Below the pieces are notes generated by a model. It saw only the letters and a list, made by a program, of their open reading frames with translations. It did no database searches and was not told the origin of the DNA. Of a DNA stretch of 8,892 nt, positions 1-5,462 are shown one piece after another (the first letter of the stretch is position 1; every line of letters begins with the position of its first letter). The position numbers and the translations under genes are program-made. The DNA is from DHVE2 group archaeon (GTDB lineage: Archaea; Thermoplasmatota; Thermoplasmata; Thermoplasmatales; Aciduliprofundaceae). Where the stretch lies: contig WALH01000035.1 in the NCBI GenBank assembly GCA_015522935.1, positions 1-8,892 of the forward strand, written 5' to 3'.

Positions 1-229
1 ATCCCAGAGCATTGGTAGCTGCATCAAAATCTTTTAACTCATAGAGCTCTTTTGCTTTTTTGTATTCCTCATCTACATCTTTTAGTGAAGTTTTATCACG
101 CAGGATATCAATAAATTTGTTTATAATTTCCATTAAAGCATCGCATTTCTCCTTCTTCTCCCTGTAAATTTGCGCCTTCTTCTCCAATTCTTTTTGAAGC
201 TTTAACCTGCTTAGATACGGACTGGCCAA
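1..229 (-). CDS. Small coiled-coil / TPR-like protein, 5' part only (cut by window edge)
   Basis: This frame stays open from a TTG at 229-227 to the window edge, giving the first 76 residues. The TTG is preceded by a perfect GGAGGT Shine-Dalgarno at 237-242 with a 7-base spacer, and an in-frame TGA lies just upstream, so no longer protein is possible. Residues about 9-45 are rich in Lys and Glu and predicted helical (LQKELEKKAQIYREKKEK). Residues about 55-76 look like the first helices of a TPR-type hairpin (YKKAKELYELKDFDAATNAL). It begins 44 bases after the ftsZ stop on the same strand, so it is probably the third gene of the RHH-ftsZ operon. The function is unknown. A role near the division machinery is inferred from position only. 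The C-terminal part is not visible, so neither the full length nor any later domain can be judged. That this is a gene is well supported by the Shine-Dalgarno and codon pattern. Confidence 0.72.
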   Translation of the reverse strand, partial: MASPYLSRLKLQKELEKKAQIYREKKEKCDALMEIINKFIDILRDKTSLKDVDEEYKKAKELYELKDFDAATNALG

Positions 230-236
230 TTTTCAG

Positions 237-242
237 ACCTCC
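237..242 (-). promoter_or_regulatory. Shine-Dalgarno GGAGGT that fixes the TTG start at 229
   Basis: The minus strand reads GGAGGT, then CTGAAAA, then TTG. This is one of the strongest ribosome-binding sites in the window, and it is the main reason for calling a gene that starts with TTG here. No ATG in this frame is close by. Confidence 0.7.
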
Positions 243-273
243 ATTCAGCATATTGTATTATCAAATTTAATTT

Positions 274-1311
274 TTACCTTACCGTGAATATGCCAAACTT
301 CTCCTCCACTTCTGCTTTCTTCTCTTTCTCCACGAACGGAACACGAATATTTGTGAGAATCACGAGCAGACGCATTCTGCCATAGTACTCGGGTTCAACC
401 CTTGCACCTATAGTTATATTTGCATCTTTTTTCAGAAAAGAGGATATTGTATCAACTGTGGAATAAATAAGTTCCAAGGGCGCATCTTCGCCCACAGTTA
501 TGTGTATGAGTGCGCCATCGGCGGTGCTGTAATCCATATTCATGAATGGATTGTTAAGTGCATCAGTTATAATCTTTCTTGTATCCCTTATATCTCCCTC
601 GCTTATCAGGATAGTGGATAGCAAACCTCTTTCCATTACGCTTCTCAAATCTCCGAAATCCACGTTTATAAGCGAGGGATTCACAATCATATCCACAAAG
701 GACATTATCGTGTAACTTATCAAATGATCCATAACCATAAAAGCCTCATTAAGAGGTCTGTTTGGAACTAAGTCTATGAGTTTTTCGTTCTCCATCACAA
801 TTACCGTGTTGGACACTTTCATAAGTTTCTTAAGTCCCTCCCTGGCTTTCTTCATTCTGACCTTTTCTATTGTGAAAGGTAATGTTACAATTGAGATGAC
901 AAGTGAGCCCTCATCCTTTGCGATTTCTGCTATAACGGGAGAAGCCCCTGTTCCTGTCCCACCTCCAAGACCCGTGGCAAGAAATACCACATCGGTATTT
1001 TTTATCATCTCTCTGATCTTATCTCTTGCTAGAATAGCACTTTTCTCTCCCAGGTCCGTATTCCCTCCCGTGCCACGAGTACCAGATGCCTTCAGGAGAA
1101 TTTTCTTATCTGCATCTACAGTGCGCAAATGTGCTAAATCTGTATTTATCGCTATTGTAGGCACGCTCAATCCAAGTTTTTTCATTCTTGTAACCGCGTT
1201 GCATCCTGCACCACCAACTCCAACTACAAGAATATTAGGTGTGGAAAACGAATGTTCTCCATATTTGCTTGTGTAATCAGAGACTCTTTTGAGTATGGAT
1301 GTGTAGCTCAT
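274..1311 (-). CDS. ftsZ: Cell division protein FtsZ, FtsZ2-like
   Basis: Tubulin-family GTPase that polymerises into the division ring at mid-cell. The 345 residues carry the full GTPase core. GVGGAGCNAV at 31-40 is the T1 loop, NTD at 56-58 lies in the T2 region, SGTRGTGGNTDLGEK at 76-90 is the T3 region and GGGTGTG at 116-122 is the tubulin signature. The T7 synergy loop is at 214-221, with N216, D218 and D221 in place, so GTP hydrolysis between subunits should be possible. Several stretches match archaeal FtsZ2 better than FtsZ1 as I remember them: EKVRMKKAREGL, DLVPNRPL, VMDHLI, PSLIN and GARVEPEYYGRMR. Two things are odd. The usually glycine-rich segment after T7 reads MERGLLSTILISEGD (226-240), and the C-terminal tail after about residue 326 is short, at roughly 20 charged residues. 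The ATG overlaps the upstream RHH gene's TGA as ATGA, and a GGAGG lies in that gene's last codons, so translation is probably coupled. The FtsZ family is certain; the subgroup is less so. Confidence 0.95.
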   Translation of the reverse strand: MSYTSILKRVSDYTSKYGEHSFSTPNILVVGVGGAGCNAVTRMKKLGLSVPTIAINTDLAHLRTVDADKKILLKASGTRGTGGNTDLGEKSAILARDKIREMIKNTDVVFLATGLGGGTGTGASPVIAEIAKDEGSLVISIVTLPFTIEKVRMKKAREGLKKLMKVSNTVIVMENEKLIDLVPNRPLNEAFMVMDHLISYTIMSFVDMIVNPSLINVDFGDLRSVMERGLLSTILISEGDIRDTRKIITDALNNPFMNMDYSTADGALIHITVGEDAPLELIYSTVDTISSFLKKDANITIGARVEPEYYGRMRLLVILTNIRVPFVEKEKKAEVEEKFGIFTVR

Positions 1312-1673
1312 TTTTCCTCCTCCCTAGTTTCTTCGGCTATTTCCTTTATACCTTTTTTAATTTCCTTCTTAGCCGCCTCTGCAACCTTGTGGTGCACATA
1401 TTCTTTAACTGCTAATCGAATAGCATCATTTAAATCCACCGCTTCCACATCTCCTGAATCCACAAGCTCTAAAAGGAGTGAAACAGTCTTTTTGGGAAGA
1501 TCTACATTTACTCTCTCTATGTTTCTGGGTGCAAACTTCTCTGCTAGAAAATCCTCTATTGCAGCACGAACCACATCAGATAAGTTCTTGTAGTCTCCTT
1601 TATCCACAAGCTCCTGCAACCTCTCAGCTGCATTTTTGGAAAGGCGAATTGTAATCCTTGTTGAATCCGACAT
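1308..1673 (-). CDS. Tandem ribbon-helix-helix transcription regulator, CdrS-like
   Basis: Probable DNA-binding regulator of 121 residues made of two ribbon-helix-helix (MetJ/Arc/CopG-type) units in one chain. Unit 1 spans about 5-47 and unit 2 about 53-97. They align well: RITIRLSKNAAERLQELVDKGD against RVNVDLPKKTVSLLLELVDSGD, each followed by a helix. A charged helical tail of about 24 residues ends in EEEK. Residues that should point into the DNA groove from the beta strand are R6, T8 and R10 in unit 1, but R54, N56 and D58 in unit 2, so unit 2 may bind DNA differently or serve mainly for pairing. It is the first gene of the operon, and its stop overlaps the ftsZ start by four bases. In haloarchaea the single-domain RHH protein CdrS is co-transcribed with ftsZ2 and controls division genes. 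By analogy this gene may control ftsZ and its own promoter, which is inference. The ATG at 1673 has a GGAG seven bases upstream. Confidence 0.88.
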   Translation of the reverse strand: MSDSTRITIRLSKNAAERLQELVDKGDYKNLSDVVRAAIEDFLAEKFAPRNIERVNVDLPKKTVSLLLELVDSGDVEAVDLNDAIRLAVKEYVHHKVAEAAKKEIKKGIKEIAEETREEEK

Positions 1674-1696
1674 TTTTCATCTCCTCGAACTTTTTT

Positions 1697-1724
1697 GTCC
1701 GACATTATGTATGTCTTAAGTCAT
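1697..1724. promoter_or_regulatory. Candidate operator: overlapping inverted repeats before the RHH-ftsZ operon
   Basis: GACAT-N5-ATGTC at 1701-1715 is an exact inverted repeat. The second half continues into ATGTCTTAAGTCAT at 1711-1724, a 14-base palindrome with one mismatched pair. GTCCGAC at 1697-1703 adds a further half-site-like element. The half-sites lie about 10 bp apart, one helical turn, the spacing expected for adjacent RHH dimers. The block sits between the TATA box and the RHH start codon, over the predicted transcription start, where a bound protein would block initiation. Autoregulation by the RHH protein is inferred, not shown. Confidence 0.35.
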
Positions 1725-1739
1725 ATAAATAGTTTTTCC
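1722..1739 (-). promoter_or_regulatory. TATA box and BRE for the RHH-ftsZ operon
   Basis: On the minus strand a purine-rich GGAAAAA is followed by CTATTTATATG, an archaeal BRE plus TATA arrangement. With the usual spacing of about 25 bases, transcription would start near 1702 and leave a leader of about 28 bases holding the Shine-Dalgarno of the RHH gene. Confidence 0.5.
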
Positions 1740-1795
1740 TCGGGCGGAGGGAAAAATTCACAGGTATTATTACGAAATGTATCGGGTATCTATAT

Positions 1796-1811
1796 GCAAA
1801 ATCTATATAAA
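1796..1811 (+). promoter_or_regulatory. TATA box and BRE for the aIF5A-agmatinase operon
   Basis: GCAAAATC is followed by TATATAAA at 1804-1811. The expected start of transcription is near 1833, only about 10 bases before the ATG at 1843. The octamer ATCTATAT occurs twice, at 1788-1795 and 1801-1808, so a second, weaker TATA-like element lies 13 bases upstream. Confidence 0.55.
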
Positions 1812-1820
1812 GCCAATGAC

Positions 1821-1842
1821 ATTAACCCTCTGAGTGGTTAAT
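1821..1842. repeat. Perfect 7-bp inverted repeat abutting the aIF5A start codon
   Basis: ATTAACC (1821-1827) and GGTTAAT (1836-1842) are exact reverse complements separated by eight bases, and the right arm touches the ATG at 1843. The promoter position puts the expected transcription start between the arms. A DNA operator is therefore more likely than an RNA hairpin, unless transcription begins further upstream. The right arm, read as GTGGTTAAT, closely resembles GTGGTGAAT before the ATG at 6793, so part of it may simply be a ribosome-binding sequence. Confidence 0.5.
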
Positions 1843-2232
1843 ATGTCTTGGAGAGATGTTGAGGTAAGGGAACTCAAGGTTGGCGGATACATGGTAATTG
1901 ATGATGAGCCATGCAAAATCGTGGAGATGACCACAAGCAAGCCGGGGAAGCATGGAGAAGCTAAGGCAAGAATTGTTGCCATAGGCGTATTTGATGGGCA
2001 GAAGAGAAGTGTGGTTTATCCTGTGAAGCACAAGGTCAAAGTTCCCATAATTGAAAAGAGAGAAGCTCAGATCTTATCAGTTATGGGTGATGAAGTTCAA
2101 TTGATGGATTCTGAAACCTTCGAGACCTTCGAGTTGCCTATACCAGATGAATTGAAGGATCAGATTGAACCAGGAAAGAACGCACAGTACTGGGATGCTA
2201 TGGGTAAGAGAAAGATAATGAAAGTGCTTTGA
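1843..2232 (+). CDS. Translation factor aIF5A (hypusine-containing)
   Basis: Archaeal homologue of eIF5A and EF-P, which binds the ribosome and helps peptide-bond formation at difficult stretches such as proline runs. From the ATG at 1843 it has 129 residues, the usual archaeal length. The hypusine loop TSKPGKHGEAKARI is at 31-44, with K36 as the lysine that deoxyhypusine synthase would modify using spermidine. After the N-terminal SH3-like domain, an OB-fold domain starts near residue 70 (IIEKREAQILSVMGDEVQLMD). An in-frame GTG at 1834 would add three residues, but it falls at the predicted transcription start and the family normally begins close to this ATG, so I prefer 1843. It leads an operon with the agmatinase gene, and the two are essentially contiguous. 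That agrees with the need for polyamine-derived hypusine. Identification is secure from the hypusine loop. Confidence 0.96.
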   Translation: MSWRDVEVRELKVGGYMVIDDEPCKIVEMTTSKPGKHGEAKARIVAIGVFDGQKRSVVYPVKHKVKVPIIEKREAQILSVMGDEVQLMDSETFETFELPIPDELKDQIEPGKNAQYWDAMGKRKIMKVL

Positions 2233-2234
2233 AA

Positions 2235-3107
2235 ATGCTTCTCCACTATGCAGATGCATCGGATGATTACGAAACCTCGTATTTCGTTATTTTTGGTGTA
2301 CCTTATGATGGCACATCCTCATTTCGGCATGGATCGAAATTCGCCCCGGATGAAATAAGAAAATCGTCTTATAATTTAGAGAGTTTCTCTCAAGAACATG
2401 AATTCTCATTGCGAGACTTAAAAATCCATGATGCGGGAAATATAATCGAGATTGATGAAAATGCCACAGTTGAGGAAATAGTGGATGATGTGGAGTTTTT
2501 CGTATCAAAATTTATTGGTGATGGAAAGTTTCCCATAATGTTGGGGGGAGAGCATTCCATAACCACTGGTGTATGCAGGGCTTTGAAGAATAGAGATGTG
2601 GGTGTAATTTTTATTGATGCCCATGCAGATTTCAGAGATTTCTATTTAGGCTCAAAATTCAACCATGCCTGTGTGGCAAGGAGATGCTATGAATATCTGA
2701 GGGGAAAGGTGGTATCCATAGGGGTTCGCTCCGTATCGCAAGAGGAATACAAATACGCAAAAAGTATAGGATACGAGTGGATTACCTCTTATGGCGTCAT
2801 GGAAAAAGGATGGAAGAAAGCAATTGAAAAAGCTGTTAATATGCTATCCACAGAAAAAATATACCTGAGTTTAGATATTGATGGAATAGATCCTGCATTT
2901 GCACCGGGTACGGGTACACCGGAATATTTCGGATTGACACCAATGAATGTGAAAAACATAATAGATTTCCTCGCACCACGGCTGGTAGGCTTTGACATTG
3001 TGGAAGTGAATTCGGAGTATGATAATGGAAACACCTCTATTTTAGCTGCAAGATTGATTCAGGAAGTGTTATTTTCAGTTGGAAAAATCAAAAATAAAAA
3101 TCAGTAG
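2235..3107 (+). CDS. speB: Agmatinase-type ureohydrolase
   Basis: Manganese enzyme of the arginase/agmatinase family. Agmatinase turns agmatine into putrescine and urea, a route to polyamines from arginine. From the ATG at 2235 it has 290 residues, a normal length. The three metal-binding signatures are intact: GGEHS (H107), DAHAD (D128, H130, D132) and SLDIDGIDP (D214, D216). FNHACVARR after the second motif and the late EVNSEYDNGNTS segment fit archaeal agmatinase-like proteins rather than arginases. A TTG at 2229 in the same frame would overlap the aIF5A stop by four bases. Neither start has a clear Shine-Dalgarno, so translation is probably coupled to aIF5A. The same pairing occurs in haloarchaea, where an agmatinase-like gene next to aIF5A has been tied to the hypusine route. 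Related substrates such as guanidinobutyrate cannot be excluded from sequence. Its end overlaps the convergent PEP carboxykinase gene by seven bases. Confidence 0.9.
   Translation: MLLHYADASDDYETSYFVIFGVPYDGTSSFRHGSKFAPDEIRKSSYNLESFSQEHEFSLRDLKIHDAGNIIEIDENATVEEIVDDVEFFVSKFIGDGKFPIMLGGEHSITTGVCRALKNRDVGVIFIDAHADFRDFYLGSKFNHACVARRCYEYLRGKVVSIGVRSVSQEEYKYAKSIGYEWITSYGVMEKGWKKAIEKAVNMLSTEKIYLSLDIDGIDPAFAPGTGTPEYFGLTPMNVKNIIDFLAPRLVGFDIVEVNSEYDNGNTSILAARLIQEVLFSVGKIKNKNQ
3083..3100 (-). terminator. U-rich terminator of the PEP carboxykinase gene, inside the agmatinase 3' end
   Basis: Just past the PEP carboxykinase stop, the minus strand reads TGATTTTTATTTTTGATTTTT, with three runs of T. That is typical of archaeal termination, which needs only U-rich tracts. 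The tract is the complement of the AAA- and AAT-rich codons that end agmatinase (KIKNKN). Confidence 0.45.
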
Positions 3108-4963
3108 AGTTTGAATGGGGATATATAATCTCCATACTTCTTCCTTGCATCTTTCAGTCTTTTTTCCTCTGCGTTAATCTCTTCAAAAATCTCGCTTGGA
3201 ATATCGCAGATATCCTCGTAGATCCTCCTTATTCTTTCTATTTTAGACAGAAGTTCAGGAATCCGTATGGTAAACTGTTTCTCGTAATCTTCGCGTGTGT
3301 AGTCTTTATTGAGAACCTGTTTGAACAGTGGTTTTATATCTTCATATTTTGGGATATAGCCAATAGGCGTTTCTACTGCTTCAACCTCGTTGTGAGCTCT
3401 TAGATCCATCCACTTAAGCCATATCTTCTTGTCTAATTTATCATTGAGATAATTTCCATCCTTATCCTTCAGAAAATAATTTACGGCAAAGATTTTTGGT
3501 GGATTCTTCAACTTTTTTCCGAAATCCAGATAATTACTCAGGTATTTTCCGATGTGCACTGAAAGGAAATCAAGAATGGACATGATGTTATACTTTCTCA
3601 CACCTTCTTTGCCAAGAGTGGCGGCTGTTGTTTCCGATTCTATGGACGCTCCTTTCATTGCAACTCCGTGCTCCCAGTTGAAGGATTCACAAACGGGTGG
3701 CCACGTATCTGAATCTCTGCCTCCGAATATCATCCCAGAGAGTTTCACACCGTTTTTCGCATCAAGAGCCTCATGATCCAGATTTGGGAAATAGAATAAT
3801 CGGGCTGTAAATCTTGCGTTTTTGTGGCTTGGTGGAATCTCTTTACCTTCCGCATCTTTTTTTCCGCACCACCATTTTCCACTGTGATTCTCACCCTTGC
3901 ATGGAATCTCCTCGCCCATTTCATTCCAGTAGGGAATACCTTCATGTATCAGAAGATTTGTGAAAATTATCTCCTTTGGGGAATGGATAACTTCCCAGAT
4001 ATACGGATCATCTTTCTTGTTTATTCCCTGAATTATTCCAAAAACACCGTATTCAACATTCACTGCTCTTGCTTCTCCATTGATATTCTTTATGAATGAT
4101 AGGTCATCGCCCACCAACCTTTCTCCTATAAGCATGCACGTGGATGTCTTTCCGCACATACTGGGAAAAGCGCCTGTAAAATAGGATACACGACCGTGGG
4201 GGCCGTTAACACCCATAAGGAACATGTGCTCACTGAGCCATCCTTCTTTAGTGGCGTGATTTATGGTCATTCTGAATGCTGGCTTTTTCATGCCTATTGT
4301 GTTTCCAGCGTACTGTGTATTTATGGCGAAAGATATATCATCCACTAAATCTATGAAAATCCTTCTTTTCTCTAAATTTTTGCTTACCTTTCTCTCATCT
4401 AACTCACCTTCAGAATGGACGAATTTGAGAAAATGGAGATCCGGCTTTCTCACAAATTCATCATAGGCTTTGCGATAAAGAAGGAATTCGCTGTGGGCTA
4501 CGTAAGCCGAATCTGTAAGTTGCACTGCTGGAACCATAAAAGGTGAGTCCTTTGGGCCAAGGGAGAAAAAGAGGATGAATAATTCTTTTCCTTTCATAAT
4601 TCCATCTAAAAGTTCATGGGCTTCCCTGAGTGCCTTTTCTCTCTCCATAGTTTTTATGTATGGCAATTTTTTGTCATCTTCGTTGAGAACGTATGTATGC
4701 TCCTTATCTCTTGCTTGGTCGTAATAGTTGTCGTAGTGTACGGTATGTCCCGGTGTTTTGAGCAATCTTTCTTCTTCGTATACTATTGCACGGTTTCGTA
4801 TGTAAAGTTCGTCCTCATACGAGTCTGTGGCCACGAAAACCTTGGATGGTTCGCAGAGTTCAATGTATCTCAAAAGAAATTCGTGGAGTTCAGAATTATT
4901 GATTCTCTCTATTTTTTTGAGATTTTCCTCATTTAGGAAATTCTTTAGATATTTTAGGGGCAT
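3101..4963 (-). CDS. pckG: Phosphoenolpyruvate carboxykinase, GTP type
   Basis: Converts oxaloacetate and GTP to PEP, GDP and CO2, the entry step of gluconeogenesis, in the cytosol. From the ATG at 4963 it has 620 residues, the normal size of the GTP-dependent family. The P-loop is FPSMCGKTSTCM, with C270-GKT-273 holding the reactive cysteine typical of the GTP enzymes. GDDLSF follows, with metal- and nucleotide-contacting D286 and D287. YAGNTIGMKK (218-227) matches the family's YGGNSLLGKK substrate region, SFNWEHGVAMKG is the conserved late segment, and VNYFLKDKDG corresponds to the NWFRKD region. A GTG at 4972 in frame would add three residues, but its bases belong to GTGATC, which fits the anti-Shine-Dalgarno for the ATG at 4963, so I prefer that ATG. 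The gene has its own promoter and is not in an operon. It ends seven bases inside the convergent agmatinase gene. Confidence 0.95.
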   Translation of the reverse strand: MPLKYLKNFLNEENLKKIERINNSELHEFLLRYIELCEPSKVFVATDSYEDELYIRNRAIVYEEERLLKTPGHTVHYDNYYDQARDKEHTYVLNEDDKKLPYIKTMEREKALREAHELLDGIMKGKELFILFFSLGPKDSPFMVPAVQLTDSAYVAHSEFLLYRKAYDEFVRKPDLHFLKFVHSEGELDERKVSKNLEKRRIFIDLVDDISFAINTQYAGNTIGMKKPAFRMTINHATKEGWLSEHMFLMGVNGPHGRVSYFTGAFPSMCGKTSTCMLIGERLVGDDLSFIKNINGEARAVNVEYGVFGIIQGINKKDDPYIWEVIHSPKEIIFTNLLIHEGIPYWNEMGEEIPCKGENHSGKWWCGKKDAEGKEIPPSHKNARFTARLFYFPNLDHEALDAKNGVKLSGMIFGGRDSDTWPPVCESFNWEHGVAMKGASIESETTAATLGKEGVRKYNIMSILDFLSVHIGKYLSNYLDFGKKLKNPPKIFAVNYFLKDKDGNYLNDKLDKKIWLKWMDLRAHNEVEAVETPIGYIPKYEDIKPLFKQVLNKDYTREDYEKQFTIRIPELLSKIERIRRIYEDICDIPSEIFEEINAEEKRLKDARKKYGDYISPFKLY

Positions 4964-4966
4964 TCT

Positions 4967-4972
4967 GATCAC
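4967..4972 (-). promoter_or_regulatory. Shine-Dalgarno-like GTGATC that places the pckG start at 4963
   Basis: The minus strand reads GTGATC, then AGA, then ATG. GTGATC is the 3' part of the full complement to the archaeal 16S tail (GGAGGTGATC). Aligned that way, the core of the pairing sits about 8 bases before the ATG. This argues that the overlapping GTG is not the start codon. Confidence 0.4.
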
Positions 4973-4996
4973 TTGGTGGGGGTATAACTGTCACAA

Positions 4997-5010
4997 CCAT
5001 AAAGGTTTCC
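4997..5010 (-). promoter_or_regulatory. TATA box and BRE for pckG
   Basis: The minus strand reads GGAAACC followed by TTTATGG. The predicted transcription start is near 4977, giving a leader of about 14 bases that contains the GTGATC element. Confidence 0.45.
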
Positions 5011-5116
5011 ATATGCGATGATTATGAACATTAAGATTTAAAGTAATGGGTAGCATAGTTACATCACAATACACACCTTGTTTCAGGACTATAGTTAGAA
5101 AAATGAAAATTAACTT

Positions 5117-5157
5117 TGAGAAAATTTAACAAGAACCGCAGGAAAAATTAAAATAAA
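5117..5157 (+). promoter_or_regulatory. Candidate promoter region for the acylphosphatase operon
   Basis: Two A/T-rich elements with purine-rich sequence in front lie here: GAGAAAATTTAAC at 5118-5130 and GGAAAAATTAAAATAAAC at 5141-5158. The first leaves room for a leader with the AGGTGA ribosome-binding site at 5169-5174. The second would give an almost leaderless transcript. I cannot decide between them. The rest of the 4973-5177 spacer shows no other structure I can support. Confidence 0.3.
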
Positions 5158-5177
5158 CGCGTTGTTATAGGTGAGAT

Positions 5178-5453
5178 ATGGAAGAGATACAGGCCCATGT
5201 ATTTTTCTCCGGTCGTGTTCAAGGGGTTTTCTTCAGAGCATTTACCGAAGAGAATGCCAGAAAATTAGGTGTTCAGGGATGGGTAAGGAACCTTCCTGAT
5301 GGGAGGGTTGAGGCTGTTTTTGAAGGATCAAGAGAAAATGTGGAAAAGCTTATTTACCTGTGCAGGTACAGACATCCATATGCAAGGGTCGATGATGTGG
5401 AGATTCATTATGGTAATCCGGAAGGTTATAGCGATTTCCGCATACGTTACTGA
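5178..5453 (+). CDS. acyP: Acylphosphatase
   Basis: Small cytosolic enzyme that hydrolyses the carboxyl-phosphate bond of acyl phosphates such as acetyl phosphate or 1,3-bisphosphoglycerate. Its 91 residues are the normal family length. The first signature, GRVQGVFFR (12-20), forms the phosphate-binding loop and ends in catalytic R20. The second, GWVRNLPDGRVEAVFEG (34-50), contains catalytic N38. The C-terminal YSDFRIRY is the last beta strand and contains the usual F-x-I-R pattern. The ATG at 5178 is preceded by AGGTGA at 5169-5174. It is the first gene of a two-gene unit, and the SAM hydrolase gene follows within ten bases. No functional link between the two enzymes is obvious, and I know of none. 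Identification is secure because both catalytic residues and the length match. Confidence 0.95.
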   Translation: MEEIQAHVFFSGRVQGVFFRAFTEENARKLGVQGWVRNLPDGRVEAVFEGSRENVEKLIYLCRYRHPYARVDDVEIHYGNPEGYSDFRIRY

Positions 5454-5462
5454 GGGATGATA

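Noticed and set aside
776..1276. Open frame on the plus strand opposite ftsZ (166 codons)
   Set aside because: It is antisense to a complete, well-conserved ftsZ. Its translation is low-complexity and hydrophobic in the way expected from a reversed reading, and no ribosome-binding site precedes it.
1252..1593. Plus-strand frame opposite the RHH gene
   Set aside because: It is Ser/Phe-rich shadow translation of a gene with two clear RHH units on the other strand.
3117..3133. Hairpin GGGGAT-ATATA-ATCTCC after the agmatinase stop
   Set aside because: The stem is only six pairs with one G-U and has no T-run directly after it. It lies in the pckG coding end, where the codons explain the bases. 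A T-run at about 3159-3166 is too far away to support a terminator call.
4616..4936. Plus-strand frame opposite pckG, rich in Val, Phe and Cys
   Set aside because: It looks membrane-like only because it is the reverse of a charged coding stretch. pckG is intact on the other strand.
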